From an uncultured bacterium (GTDB lineage Bacteria > Acidobacteriota > Aminicenantia > Aminicenantales > Saccharicenantaceae): a stretch of DNA of 64,000 bases. Shown here piece by piece: positions 51,690 to 60,885 of this stretch. The notes below the pieces were generated by a model that saw only the letters and a program-made list of their open reading frames with translations, did no database searches and was not told the DNA's origin. Within the stretch, counting starts at the first letter, position 1. The number at the start of each line of letters is the position of its first letter. Made by a program: the position numbers and the translations under genes. The stretch lies in the NCBI GenBank assembly GCA_937920515.1, contig CALEUG010000027.1, positions 1 through 64,000 of the forward strand, read 5' to 3'.

Positions 51690-51923
51690 GATTCAGTCCT
51701 TTCAAATATATAATTTCACCCTTTATTAAAACATTCCGCTCTCAAATTTATCACCTTTCAAGGGGAATTGAAAGATGATTTCTGCTCCCCTCATTCAACC
51801 GGACCAGACCCTTCGCGTATTTCTGCCTCCGGAAAGGAAACTGGCCGGGTAGCCTCAAGGCTATTCCCCACCTGCCCTCGCTGACCCTTACCCCATCAGT
51901 TTATAATTCAGGATAAATCAGAG

Positions 51924-51998
51924 TGCCCCTGGGGAGACTCGAACTCCCGGCACAGGGATTAGGAATCCCTTGCTCTATCCATACTGAGCTACAGGGGC
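51924..51998 (-). tRNA. tRNA-Arg(CCT)
   Basis: The minus strand folds into a cloverleaf: acceptor GCCCCTG/CAGGGGC, D stem GCTC/GAGC, anticodon stem AGGGA/TCCCT with loop TTCCTAA (anticodon CCT, 51963-51961), and T stem GGGAG/CTCCC with loop TTCGAGT. The discriminator is A and CCA is not encoded. It decodes AGG. Confidence 0.95.
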
Positions 51999-52031
51999 AT
52001 TCTACAACAAGACTTAAATATAACTTATCAA

Positions 52032-52050
52032 CCTGATTTTTTCAATCAGG
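52032..52050 (-). terminator. Hairpin between mutM and tRNA-Arg(CCT)
   Basis: A perfect 7-bp stem CCTGATT/AATCAGG with a 5-base loop lies 25 bases after the mutM stop. The following bases are AT-rich but lack a clean T run, so it is a weak terminator or processing hairpin. Confidence 0.35.
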
Positions 52051-52074
52051 ACGGCTTCAACTGTTCCGCCTTCC

Positions 52075-52902
52075 CTACTTTTGACAGCTCGGGCAAAAAA
52101 AGGAACTCCGGCCGGCTATCTTCTTTCTGTCGATAACACCTTGCCGGCAGCGGCGACAGAGACTGCCTTCCCGGTCATAAACCAGGTGTCTCTGCTGGAA
52201 CTGCCCTTTCTCACCGCTGGAGTCGACGTAATCGCTGATGGATGAACCTTTAAGCTCTATGGCTTTTTTCAGGACAGATTTCATGGCCCGGTACAGTTTC
52301 CTGACCTCTTCCGGATTCAGGTCACCGGCCAGGCGGTCAGGTCTTATCCCGGACCGAAACAGGATTTCGTCAGAATAAATGTTGCCTATGCCGGCTATTA
52401 TCTTCTGGTCAAGCAGCCAGCCCTTGATTTTCTTGCCCCCGTGCTTCCGCAGCAAACTCTGAAATCCTGAAAAGTCCAGGGCCAGTGGCTCCGGCCCGAG
52501 TTCAGTTTCGACCCTGGTTGCGATTTCCGATAATCGCAGACAGTTCCAGAAACCGAATTTCCTGACATCGCGGAAACGGAGCTCGGATTTCACCCCGCAA
52601 AAAGTCATCCGGGCATGGGTATGCTTATCCAGGGGCTGTTCCGGTGGGCACAGGTAAAGCTGTCCGGTCATCTTGAGATGAATCAACAGGCCGCAGCCTC
52701 CTGATAAATCAAATATTATCAATTTCCCGCGGCGCCATATTTTCCGCACCCTTTTACCGCGATAAAACGCGGGACTGAGAGCGGACAGGGGTTGATGGCG
52801 CTTGAGGTGGGGCGAAAGAAAGACCAGTTCTTTGACTCGTTTGCCTTCCAGCCTGGAACGCAAACCGCTGGCCACCGTCTCGACTTCCGGTAATTCTGGC
52901 AT
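52075..52902 (-). CDS. mutM: Formamidopyrimidine-DNA glycosylase
   Basis: This 275-residue enzyme excises 8-oxoguanine and formamidopyrimidines. The N-terminal catalytic PELPEVETV is intact (Pro and Glu), followed by the beta-sandwich, the H2TH region with GIGNIYSDEILFRSGI, and a C-terminal zinc finger (CRRC and CPSC). The length is standard. The gene reads towards tRNA-Arg. Confidence 0.96.
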   Translation of the reverse strand: MPELPEVETVASGLRSRLEGKRVKELVFLSPHLKRHQPLSALSPAFYRGKRVRKIWRRGKLIIFDLSGGCGLLIHLKMTGQLYLCPPEQPLDKHTHARMTFCGVKSELRFRDVRKFGFWNCLRLSEIATRVETELGPEPLALDFSGFQSLLRKHGGKKIKGWLLDQKIIAGIGNIYSDEILFRSGIRPDRLAGDLNPEEVRKLYRAMKSVLKKAIELKGSSISDYVDSSGEKGQFQQRHLVYDREGSLCRRCRQGVIDRKKIAGRSSFFCPSCQK

Positions 52903-52977
52903 GAATCGATTTTACCCTCAAGGCGGCGGATAGCCAAGGGGCTACCTGAAGTTGGCTGGATTTTCAGACTAACCAGC

Positions 52978-53006
52978 TTGATTTAATTTTTCATTTTAAT
53001 TAATAT
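52978..53006 (+). promoter_or_regulatory. Promoter of the 53015 operon, probably leaderless
   Basis: TTGATT, 17 bases, TAATAT, with the ATG eight bases later and no ribosome binding site. Confidence 0.45.
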
Positions 53007-53014
53007 TAAGCCTT

Positions 53015-53383
53015 ATGAAAAAGAAAGCCATTACTGCGATAATTCTTGGCTGGCTCGTTCCCGGGCTGGGTCACATTTACCTGCGCCGCTATGGGAGAGG
53101 TCTGGTCTTTCTGGCCGCCATCGCCCTGATGTCCCTTTTGGGGCTGATAATGGGCGGTAAGATTTACCCCCTGCAGGCAGAAAACCCGCTGACCTTCCTG
53201 GCTTTCCTCTCCGACCTCGGAAACGGGCTGCTCTATATAATCTCCAGGTTCCTGCCGGTCGGCCTGGGTGAACTGGAAAGACGGTCTTTCGAATTCGGAA
53301 CGGCTTACCTGGCCGGAGCCGGGCTGCTGAACTACCTGGTAGCCCTCGATGCCTGGGACATAGCCAGAGGAAAGAAACAATGA
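53015..53383 (+). CDS. Small membrane protein of the TM2/DUF6677 type
   Basis: This 122-residue protein begins KKKAITAIILGWLVPGLGHIYLRRYGRGLVFLAAI, a pattern shared by TM2-like and DUF6677 proteins (GW-x-x-PG-x-GH-x-Y). It has three or four membrane segments. Function unknown. Its TGA overlaps the next gene's ATG. Confidence 0.7.
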   Translation: MKKKAITAIILGWLVPGLGHIYLRRYGRGLVFLAAIALMSLLGLIMGGKIYPLQAENPLTFLAFLSDLGNGLLYIISRFLPVGLGELERRSFEFGTAYLAGAGLLNYLVALDAWDIARGKKQ

Positions 53384-53559
53384 TCCTGGAAAGTCACCTC
53401 GTAACCATGATAATCTACGCCTTCCTGGTGTCCCTGGTGCTGGCCCTGATCCGTCGCCCCGACCTGAAAAGCCGGCTCAGGTACGGCCTGACCCTGTTCC
53501 TGATAATGACCCTGGCTTCACTGGCCTTTGGCTGGTTCATGTATCTGTTTGTCAAATAG
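53380..53559 (+). CDS. 59-residue two-span membrane protein
   Basis: This short gene starts at the ATG overlapping the preceding TGA (ATGA). It encodes two hydrophobic helices (MIIYAFLVSLVLALI and FLIMTLASLAFGWFMYLFV) separated by a basic loop (RRPDLKSRLRYG), so the loop probably faces the cytoplasm. It is tightly coupled to the TM2-like gene and is likely its partner. No family recognised. Confidence 0.7.
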   Translation: MILESHLVTMIIYAFLVSLVLALIRRPDLKSRLRYGLTLFLIMTLASLAFGWFMYLFVK

Positions 53560-53613
53560 ACCTGTCGGAAAAATCCTGGCCTTTTCTCCTTCCCGCAAAT
53601 GGCCAGAAAGCTT

Positions 53614-53641
53614 TTGGCCAGAAAATAAATTGTGTTATAAT
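53614..53641 (+). promoter_or_regulatory. Promoter of gatB
   Basis: TTGGCC, 16 bases, perfect TATAAT with TG one base upstream (extended -10). The leader is about 17 bases. Confidence 0.6.
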
Positions 53642-53664
53642 CAATTTCCTTTAAGCGGACCGTC

Positions 53665-55206
53665 ATGAAATACGAAACTGTCATCGGCCTGGAAATCCAT
53701 GCCCAGCTTCTGACCAGGACCAAGCTCTTCTGTCGATGCAGTACCGAGTTCGGAAGGACTCCCAACACGCTGACCTGCCCGGTCTGCCTGGGCCTGCCGG
53801 GCAGCCTGCCTGTCATCAACCGGGAAGCGGTCCGGATGGCTGTCAAGCTGGCCCTGGCCCTGGAAGCAAAAATCAACCTCAAATCGATCTTCAGCCGGAA
53901 GAATTATTTTTACCCGGACCTGCCCAAGGGCTACCAGATTACCCAGTATCATCTTCCGGTAGCCGAAAACGGCCGCCTGCTCATAGAAGTCAACGGGACC
54001 ACCAGGGCCATAGGAATAGAGAGAATAAACCTGGAAGAAGACGCCGGTAAATCGCTGCACGAAGGCTTCCCGGATTCGGCTGAAAAAACCTACCTGGATT
54101 TTAACCGCTGCGGCCTTCCCCTGCTGGAAATCGTCGGCCGGCCCGACCTGCGGTCGCCCGGAGAGGCGGTCGAGTTTGTCCAGAATCTCAGAACCATCCT
54201 TCAGTACCTGGAAATCTGCGACGGTAACATGGAAGAGGGTAACCTGCGCTGCGACGCCAACCTTTCCGTCAGGCTGGCCGGTTCCACCGAATTCGGAACC
54301 AAGACCGAGGTCAAGAACCTGAATTCTTTCCGCTTCCTGGCCAGGGCCCTGGAGTACGAGGCCAGCCGTCAGATCGAGGCCCTAAAAAGAGGCGAAAAAA
54401 TAATCCAGGAGACACGCGGCTGGGATGCCACGGCCAACCGGACCGTTCCCCAGCGCAGTAAGGAAGAAGCCCACGACTACCGCTATTTCCCCGAGCCCGA
54501 CCTGCCACCGCTGATCATTACCGAAGACTGGGTTCAGGAAATCGCCCGGGAGCTGCCGGAGCTCCCGCGGGCCAGGCTCGACCGGTTTATCAGGGATTAC
54601 CAGCTTCCAGCCTGTGACGCCCGCCTCCTGACCGGAAGCCGGGCCCTGGCCGATTATTTCGAAGCGGTGGCCGGAATTTCAGGTTACCCCAAGCAGGCCA
54701 GTAACTGGATAATGAGGGAAGTGCTGCAATACTTAAAAGAACACAACCTCGAGGCTGAACAGTTTCCTCTCCCCCCCGAATCCCTGGCCGAACTGATCAG
54801 GCTGGTGGAAAACCGGGAGATAACGATAACCCTGGCCAAGGAAAAAGTCTTCCCGGAAATGCTTAAATTGAGCGAGACAGAAAAAACGCCCGGCCAACAA
54901 CACCCCGGGATGATTACCGAAAGCCCGAAAGCGGAAGAAAAAATAAAATTGAAAATAGATCCTAAGGAAATAATCGAGAAACTCGGTTTGAAAAAGATTG
55001 GCGATGTACAGGCCCTGCAGAACATCATAGATGAGGTCCTGGAAAAGAATCCCGGACCGGTACAACAATACCTGGAAGGCAAGGTCCAGGTCCTGGGATT
55101 TCTGCTGGGCCAGGTGATGAAAGCCAGCAAAGGGCAGGCCGACCCGCAGATAGTACAGCCTCTCCTGCGCCAGGCTCTGGACCGGCTGGCCAAAAATGAG
55201 AACTGA
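53665..55206 (+). CDS. gatB: Aspartyl/glutamyl-tRNA amidotransferase subunit B
   Basis: This 513-residue subunit supplies tRNA binding and the kinase step for converting Glu-tRNA-Gln or Asp-tRNA-Asn. Motifs are YETVIGLEIHAQL, a cysteine set CRCSTEFG...CPVCLGLPG (zinc), YFYPDLPKGYQITQ and LRCDANLSVR, and a C-terminal YqeY-like domain. It is somewhat longer than usual because of a linker rich in Lys, Glu and Pro (about 410-440) before the YqeY domain. gatA and gatC are not adjacent. Confidence 0.96.
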   Translation: MKYETVIGLEIHAQLLTRTKLFCRCSTEFGRTPNTLTCPVCLGLPGSLPVINREAVRMAVKLALALEAKINLKSIFSRKNYFYPDLPKGYQITQYHLPVAENGRLLIEVNGTTRAIGIERINLEEDAGKSLHEGFPDSAEKTYLDFNRCGLPLLEIVGRPDLRSPGEAVEFVQNLRTILQYLEICDGNMEEGNLRCDANLSVRLAGSTEFGTKTEVKNLNSFRFLARALEYEASRQIEALKRGEKIIQETRGWDATANRTVPQRSKEEAHDYRYFPEPDLPPLIITEDWVQEIARELPELPRARLDRFIRDYQLPACDARLLTGSRALADYFEAVAGISGYPKQASNWIMREVLQYLKEHNLEAEQFPLPPESLAELIRLVENREITITLAKEKVFPEMLKLSETEKTPGQQHPGMITESPKAEEKIKLKIDPKEIIEKLGLKKIGDVQALQNIIDEVLEKNPGPVQQYLEGKVQVLGFLLGQVMKASKGQADPQIVQPLLRQALDRLAKNEN

Positions 55207-55215
55207 CATCAGCCG

Positions 55216-55884
55216 ATGATTGAATTATTTCACGTCTGGAAACAGTACCAGAAACCGCACTGGGCCCTGTCCGACGTTTCGCTGGAAATCAGAACCGGGG
55301 AATTCTGCTTCATCACCGGGCCGAGCGGGTCCGGCAAGACCACCCTGCTGAAAATAATTTTTCGCGAGCTAATCCCGACCGAGGGACAGATCCTGGTCGA
55401 CGGGGTCAACATCCTGAAAATACCGAACCACAAAATCTACCGGCTCCGCCGCACCATGGGCATCGTCTTCCAGGATTTCCGGCTGCTGTTTCACCAGTCC
55501 GTGTTTCACAACGTGGCCGTCCCCCTGCAGGTCATCGGGCTGCCCCACAAGGAAATCAGGCGCCGGGTGTTCAACGCCCTGCGCCAGGTCAACCTGCACC
55601 ACAAGATGTGGGACTTCCCCCAGCGTTTGTCCTACGGCGAACAGCAACGAGTGGCCATCGCCCGGGCCATCGTCAACAACCCTTCCATCCTGCTGGCCGA
55701 CGAGCCAACCGGCAACCTGGACCCGGAGCTGGCCTTCGAGATCATGAGCATCTTCAAGGAAATCAACCAGCAGGGAGCAACCGTCATCATCGGCAGCCAC
55801 GACCGGGAACTCATCCGGCATTTCGGGGACAGGATCTTTTTCCTGCAGAAGGGCAAAATCATCGGTAAGGAAGTGAAACAGTGA
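55216..55884 (+). CDS. ftsE: Cell division ABC-type ATPase FtsE
   Basis: This 222-residue ATPase has Walker A GPSGSGKTTLLK, Q-loop VFQDFRLL, signature LSYGEQQRVAIARA and Walker B ILLADEPTGNLD. With FtsX it activates cell-wall hydrolases at the septum. The stop overlaps the ftsX start (GTGA). Confidence 0.95.
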   Translation: MIELFHVWKQYQKPHWALSDVSLEIRTGEFCFITGPSGSGKTTLLKIIFRELIPTEGQILVDGVNILKIPNHKIYRLRRTMGIVFQDFRLLFHQSVFHNVAVPLQVIGLPHKEIRRRVFNALRQVNLHHKMWDFPQRLSYGEQQRVAIARAIVNNPSILLADEPTGNLDPELAFEIMSIFKEINQQGATVIIGSHDRELIRHFGDRIFFLQKGKIIGKEVKQ

Positions 55885-56780
55885 TTTTCCGGCAGCTCTG
55901 GTACCTGGTCAAGGCCGCGGCCAGCAACCTCTGGACTTTCCGCGGCCGCAACCTGGTCTCGGTCCTGATAATCAGCTTTTCTTTTCTGGTCATAGGCATC
56001 TTCCTGGCCCTGTCCAACAACCTGACCTACCTCGGCCAGCAGCTGTCCAACAACCTGGCCATTTCCTTTTTTCTCGACAGAAACCTGAAAACAACCGAGC
56101 TGGACTATATTAAATCACAAATCCTGGCCTCGGAACTGGTGGACCGGGTCACCTTCGTTTCCTCTGAAGAGGCCCTGAACCGTTTTCGGGCCAACTTCCC
56201 CGAGCTGCGCCAGATCCTGGACAACCTCAAATCCAACCCCTTCCCCCCATCTTACGAAGTCAAGCTCAAAGAGAAAATTCTCAGCCTGTCGGCCATTGTC
56301 TATTTCATGGAGAAAATCAAGGGGCTGAAAGGTGTCATAGACGTCCAGTTCAACCAGGAATGGGTGGAAAAAATGGACTCCCTCAGCCGGATCGTTCAGG
56401 CCGTGGGCTTTTTCCTGGGTGGTATCCTGATCCTGGCTTCTTTCTTTATAATCTCCAACGTGGTCAGGCTGAACGTTTTTGCCCGCAAGAACGAGATAGA
56501 AATTCTCCGCCTGGTCGGAGCCACCAACACCTTTATCAGAATTCCGTTCCTGCTGGAAGGGTTCGTTCTCGGACTGCTGGGAAGCCTGGTATCGCTGCTC
56601 ATTCTTTTAATCCTGGTCAAGGTCTTCCCCCTCTACATCGGAAGCTCTCTCGGGGCGGCCCGCGAGCTTTTCACCCTGAGGCCGTTGACGAGCGAGCAAT
56701 CCCTCTGGCTGGTGGTCGGCGGGGTGGTGACCGGAACCCTGGGCAGCGTCACCTCGGTCTCGCGTTTTCTGAGGATTTAA
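55881..56780 (+). CDS. ftsX: Cell division protein FtsX
   Basis: This 299-residue protein has one N-terminal membrane helix (about 25-45), a periplasmic domain with the FtsX pattern (LAISFFLDRNLKTTEL; VTFVSSEEALNRFRANFP) and three C-terminal helices forming the permease core (NEIEILRLVGATNTFIRIPFLLEG). It starts at GTG, overlapping ftsE. Confidence 0.94.
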   Translation: MIFRQLWYLVKAAASNLWTFRGRNLVSVLIISFSFLVIGIFLALSNNLTYLGQQLSNNLAISFFLDRNLKTTELDYIKSQILASELVDRVTFVSSEEALNRFRANFPELRQILDNLKSNPFPPSYEVKLKEKILSLSAIVYFMEKIKGLKGVIDVQFNQEWVEKMDSLSRIVQAVGFFLGGILILASFFIISNVVRLNVFARKNEIEILRLVGATNTFIRIPFLLEGFVLGLLGSLVSLLILLILVKVFPLYIGSSLGAARELFTLRPLTSEQSLWLVVGGVVTGTLGSVTSVSRFLRI

Positions 56781-56995
56781 ATCCACCCGCGCTTCCCGTA
56801 CCAATTACTTTGCTGATCGCAACCGGCGACAGTGTCCACCCGGCTGAATTTGACCGAGCCGTGACTCCAGAGAGACAGAATTTCAGTGAATAATAACCCT
56901 GCTGCCATCGCAGACTGATTCACCCCGGATACCCGGAAGCAACCAGCCCGGTCACTCTGCCCATGGCCAGCCCCGGCCTCATAAGAAGAAAAGGT

Positions 56996-57024
56996 TTGAC
57001 TGATTTTCCGTCATAAATTAAAAT
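56996..57024 (+). promoter_or_regulatory. Promoter of the RodZ-like gene and recO, nearly leaderless
   Basis: TTGACT, 17 bases, TAAAAT. The ATG is 13 bases past the -10 end and no ribosome binding site is present. Confidence 0.6.
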
Positions 57025-57036
57025 TGAATCGGTCTG

Positions 57037-57903
57037 ATGGAAAGCATAGGCAAGGAACTGCAGAAAGAAAGAGAAGCCAGGGGCATTTCCTTAAAGGACA
57101 TCTCTCTCCAGACAAAAATCGGGCTTAGGCATCTGGAAGCCATAGAAAATGACCGGCTGGACCTTCTGCCGGGCGGCTTTTTTACCAGGCACATTCTCAA
57201 GGCCTACATATCGTCTATAGGACTCAACCCGGAAGAATGGTTGCCGAAATACGACCGGCCGGAACTGAAACCCCCTGACAGAGAATCAGGGGCCGGGAAA
57301 AAGGCTGTTCTCCCTCAAAAGTCTTACCAAGCGGATAAGGTCAAATACTATCTGCCTTCCCAGGAAAATAAAACCGGTACCGAACCCGAAGCCCGGAAAA
57401 AAGAACCGAGGCTGGACAGGATAGTGTGGATAGCTCTGTCAGTTATAGTCTTCGGGCTCTTTGTATTGTTAATCCACCTTTCTATCCAGACCACCAGGAA
57501 AAATGTCGAAGCCAGAAAAGCCAGCCAGAAAATTCAGGCAGAGGTAACCATCCCGACCGAAGAACAGCTGCCGGCAACCGGGAATCCGGCCGCCGAACAG
57601 GAGCTTCAAGCCGAGCAGGTCCCGGGTCTGCAGCTGGAGCTGGAATTTAACGAAGACTGCTGGATACAGGTCTACGCCGACGGCAACCTGGTGGTGGACG
57701 GGTTAAAGCTGGAGGGATTCCGGATCCTGGTCCGGGCGGAATCGGAGCTGGTAATCAACCTGGGCAACGCCGGCGGGGTAAGCTTCAGGCTGAACGGACA
57801 GCCCGGCAGACCTTTCGGCAAACGCGGGGCGGTGGTCAAGAACATCAAAATCACGCGGGAAAACCTGGCTGGGTTCCTGGACCGGGAAAAGAGCTCAGAA
57901 TAA
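57037..57903 (+). CDS. rodZ: RodZ-like cytoskeletal membrane protein
   Basis: This 288-residue protein has an N-terminal helix-turn-helix (about 5-70; GKELQKEREARGISLKDIS, HLEAIENDRLDLLPGGFFTRHILKAY), a basic linker, a membrane helix (about 130-150) and a C-terminal DUF4115 domain (LELEFNEDCWIQVYADGNLVVDG; FGKRGAVVKNIKITREN). This is the RodZ layout: HTH binds MreB inside, the beta-domain lies outside. It controls rod shape. No mre gene is nearby. recO follows by about 55 bases. Confidence 0.85.
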   Translation: MESIGKELQKEREARGISLKDISLQTKIGLRHLEAIENDRLDLLPGGFFTRHILKAYISSIGLNPEEWLPKYDRPELKPPDRESGAGKKAVLPQKSYQADKVKYYLPSQENKTGTEPEARKKEPRLDRIVWIALSVIVFGLFVLLIHLSIQTTRKNVEARKASQKIQAEVTIPTEEQLPATGNPAAEQELQAEQVPGLQLELEFNEDCWIQVYADGNLVVDGLKLEGFRILVRAESELVINLGNAGGVSFRLNGQPGRPFGKRGAVVKNIKITRENLAGFLDREKSSE

Positions 57904-57957
57904 AAGACCATAAAGCTCATAAGGCCGTTTCCTGACTTTGTTCGACGAGAAATAACC

Positions 57958-58692
57958 ATGCCGATAGACCAATCTGAAGCGGTAATTTTACGCACCCAGA
58001 GCTTTGCCGAACAGGATAAGCTGGTGGTGTTTTTCAGCCGGGAAAAGGGACTGGTGCGGGGAATTGCCAAGGGTGCCAGGAAATTCAACAACCGCTTCGG
58101 CAGCAGCCTGGAGCCATTCTCCGTGGTCAGGATTTTTTATTATGAGAAGGAAAGGCAGGACCTGGTTACCGTCAGCAATTGCGACCTGCTGGAGTCGGCC
58201 TTCGAACTGTTCAGGGACCGGAGGACTATCTGTTTTTTTTCTTACCTGGCCGAACTGACCGAAAAGTTCTCCCCATACCGGGCCGGAGAAGAGAAGCTCT
58301 ACCGGTTGCTGGTGAGCCTGATCAGGGCGGCCCGGGCCGGGCAACGGGTGGAATACCTGGTTCGCTATTTCGAGTACTGGTTTCTGAAGATTAACGGTAT
58401 CCTGCCGGATTTCCAGACCTGTCAGAAATGCCACCGCCAGATAAGCAACACTGCCTGGCTGGAGCCTCAGAAAGACGGCGTCCTGTGCGAAAGATGCGCC
58501 CGGGAAAGGAAGGTTGAACTCAGCCCGCCGCTGGCCAGGGCCATAAACTGGGTAAGAAAGAACCCGCCGGAGGCCAACCCCGACCCGGAGCTCAAACCCG
58601 GTGACTGGAAGAAACTCGGTCAGGTCTTTCAAGCCATAATCATCTTTCACCTGGAAGAAAGACCCCGGACCCTCGACCTGCTGGACTTCTGA
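57958..58692 (+). CDS. recO: DNA repair protein RecO
   Basis: This 244-residue protein has an N-terminal OB-fold (AVILRTQSFAEQDKLVVFFSREKGLVRGIAKGARK) and a helical part with a zinc finger (CQKCHRQ and CERCARER). It loads RecA on SSB-coated DNA with RecR. Confidence 0.92.
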   Translation: MPIDQSEAVILRTQSFAEQDKLVVFFSREKGLVRGIAKGARKFNNRFGSSLEPFSVVRIFYYEKERQDLVTVSNCDLLESAFELFRDRRTICFFSYLAELTEKFSPYRAGEEKLYRLLVSLIRAARAGQRVEYLVRYFEYWFLKINGILPDFQTCQKCHRQISNTAWLEPQKDGVLCERCARERKVELSPPLARAINWVRKNPPEANPDPELKPGDWKKLGQVFQAIIIFHLEERPRTLDLLDF

Positions 58693-58755
58693 CTAGAAAA
58701 CCGATGAAAATCAGGTGCCGGTTTGATAAAATCATGATGAACGGAGCTGGCCGTC

Positions 58756-60885
58756 TTGGCGTCCAGGTATTTTAAGAAACTAACCACCAGGAACACCTTT
58801 CTGACCCTGGCCTTTTTTGCCCTGCCTTTCCTCATCCTGCTGGTGGTAGTCGACCTGCATATTTCCAGGTTGATAAAAAACCAGGTCACCTCTCAGCTGG
58901 CCGGGGCGGTTCAGGATAACCTGAAAACCATCAAGCTTTTTCTGGAAGACCGGCTGACCGACCTGGGCTCGGTGGCTCGACTGAATTGCCAGGACCTCGG
59001 CTGCCTGGACGAACAGGAAAAAATCTACCTGAACCTCATCCGGGGAAAAAAATGGTACGATTTCATCTTCGTTGCCGACCTTCAGGGTAACCTGGTCAGG
59101 TCCTACAATCGCGAGCTCACAGGGAACATATCCACACGTGATTATTTTCAGGTCTCGTCCGGCGGGAAACCTTTTGTCTCCGATATTTTTTATTCTGAGA
59201 TAGCCGGGGCCAACGTCATGATCATTTCCCAGCCGGTTCTGGGCCTGGATGGTCAAATTCTGGGGGTTCTGGGCGCCTCGCTCAACCTGAACTATCTTTA
59301 CAGCTTGATTTCAGACCTGCGCCTGGGCAGGACGAGCGAGCTGTTCTTGTTGAGCCGGGAAGGCCTCATCCTTTCCCCCACCAAGCTGGGAGCCTTTCCC
59401 TTTGCTGAAAAGGCTTTCTCCGGCGACCTCAATCCCCACAGCGGAGAAAGCGGAGTAATGGTTCACCTGGATTACCGCGGGGAAAGAGTTCTCTGCGCCT
59501 ACCAGCTTCTGCCCGGAACCAGCATTTATTTAGCCTCGGAAATGGACCTGCGGGAGGCCCTGCTGCCCGTCCGGCGTTTCAACCGCATTATCTTCTATTT
59601 CTTCCTCCCTTCCTTCATTTTTCTGGTCATCATATCCAACCTCTATTCCAGGCGGGTTACAGGACTGGTGCAGAAGCTGACGGCCAACCTGGCCCGGGCC
59701 CTGGACGAATGCCGGGAGCGCCGTCAGCAGCTGGACCATATCAACCGGGAACTGGAAAACCGGATTCTGGAAAGCCAGCACCTGGCTGCTGAGCTTCAGC
59801 TGTCAGAACAGTACATCCTCCACCTTATAGACAGCATTTCGCTGGGACTGGCCGGTACAGATTTGGAGGGAAGGATTGCTAAATACAACAAGCATTTCCT
59901 GGCCCTGTTCGCAACCGGAGAAATCAGAAAGGGTGAAATCCTGTTTGAAGCCATTCCGGCCCTGAAAGACCCGGAAATCCTGGAGTCCTTCCAGACCACG
60001 GTTAAAGATGCTACCACCCGGCAGCTGACCGCCAGGAAAATCGACCGGGGTCATGGCGAAGAGTATTTCAATCTGGCCTTCTTCCCCATTACCAACGGAG
60101 AAAAACGCCTGCTGGGGATAACCATCCTGGTCGAAAATGTCACCGACAAAGAAAAGCTCCGGAACAAACTGGCTGAATACGAGAAGCTGTCGGCCCTGAG
60201 CCAGCTGGCCCTGGGTGCTGCCCACGAGATAAACAACCCCCTTCTGGGAATTTCTTCCTACCTTGAAATCCAGATGGAAGAAACAACCGACCCCCAGAAG
60301 AAACAGCAGATGGAAGTGGTCCTGGAGAATGTCTACCGGATATCACAGACCATCAGGGGCTTGCTGGACTTCGCCCGTCCCGCTCCCCCGCGATTTACCC
60401 GGATTAACCTGAATCAGGTGGTCCAGGATACCCTGGCCTTCCTGAGCCACCAGCCCATTTTTAAGAAGATAGAGGTTGAACAGAAGCTCTATCCACAACT
60501 GCCACCCGTCACCGCCGACCTCAACCATATCCGCCAGGTTCTGACCAATATTTTCATCAACGCCGCCCAGGCCATGCCCGGAGGGGGCCGTCTGACTGTA
60601 TCCACCTCCAAGGTCAAGTTTGAGGATTATGTCCAGATTTCCATCGCCGATACGGGCATTGGTATTCAACCAGAAGACCTCAAGAAGATCTTTGACCCTT
60701 TCTTCACCACCAAGAAGAGCCAGGGCACCGGACTGGGTTTGAGCATCAGCCTGTCTTACATAAAAAGCCATAATGGAGATATCCAGGTCCAGAGCCAGCC
60801 CGGAGCCGGAACCACCGTAACTATAATCCTGCCCATCAGGCAAAAAGGCCGGCTGGCCGGGAAAGAAGAGGAGATCATAAGTTGA
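58756..60885 (+). CDS. Sensor histidine kinase with Cache and PAS domains
   Basis: This 709-residue membrane kinase starts at TTG with GGAG nine bases upstream. The N-terminal helix (about 17-35), a periplasmic double-Cache domain (about 40-275) and a second membrane helix (about 278-297) make it a sensor of small external molecules; Cache domains often bind amino acids. A coiled coil and PAS domain (about 355-470) lead to the HisKA phospho-site AAHEINNPL (His490), N-box NIFINAAQAMPGGG, DTGIGI and GTGLGLSIS. It overlaps the NtrC-type regulator (TTGA), its obvious partner. The HEINNP box is the class found with NtrC-family regulators. Confidence 0.93.
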   Translation: MASRYFKKLTTRNTFLTLAFFALPFLILLVVVDLHISRLIKNQVTSQLAGAVQDNLKTIKLFLEDRLTDLGSVARLNCQDLGCLDEQEKIYLNLIRGKKWYDFIFVADLQGNLVRSYNRELTGNISTRDYFQVSSGGKPFVSDIFYSEIAGANVMIISQPVLGLDGQILGVLGASLNLNYLYSLISDLRLGRTSELFLLSREGLILSPTKLGAFPFAEKAFSGDLNPHSGESGVMVHLDYRGERVLCAYQLLPGTSIYLASEMDLREALLPVRRFNRIIFYFFLPSFIFLVIISNLYSRRVTGLVQKLTANLARALDECRERRQQLDHINRELENRILESQHLAAELQLSEQYILHLIDSISLGLAGTDLEGRIAKYNKHFLALFATGEIRKGEILFEAIPALKDPEILESFQTTVKDATTRQLTARKIDRGHGEEYFNLAFFPITNGEKRLLGITILVENVTDKEKLRNKLAEYEKLSALSQLALGAAHEINNPLLGISSYLEIQMEETTDPQKKQQMEVVLENVYRISQTIRGLLDFARPAPPRFTRINLNQVVQDTLAFLSHQPIFKKIEVEQKLYPQLPPVTADLNHIRQVLTNIFINAAQAMPGGGRLTVSTSKVKFEDYVQISIADTGIGIQPEDLKKIFDPFFTTKKSQGTGLGLSISLSYIKSHNGDIQVQSQPGAGTTVTIILPIRQKGRLAGKEEEIIS

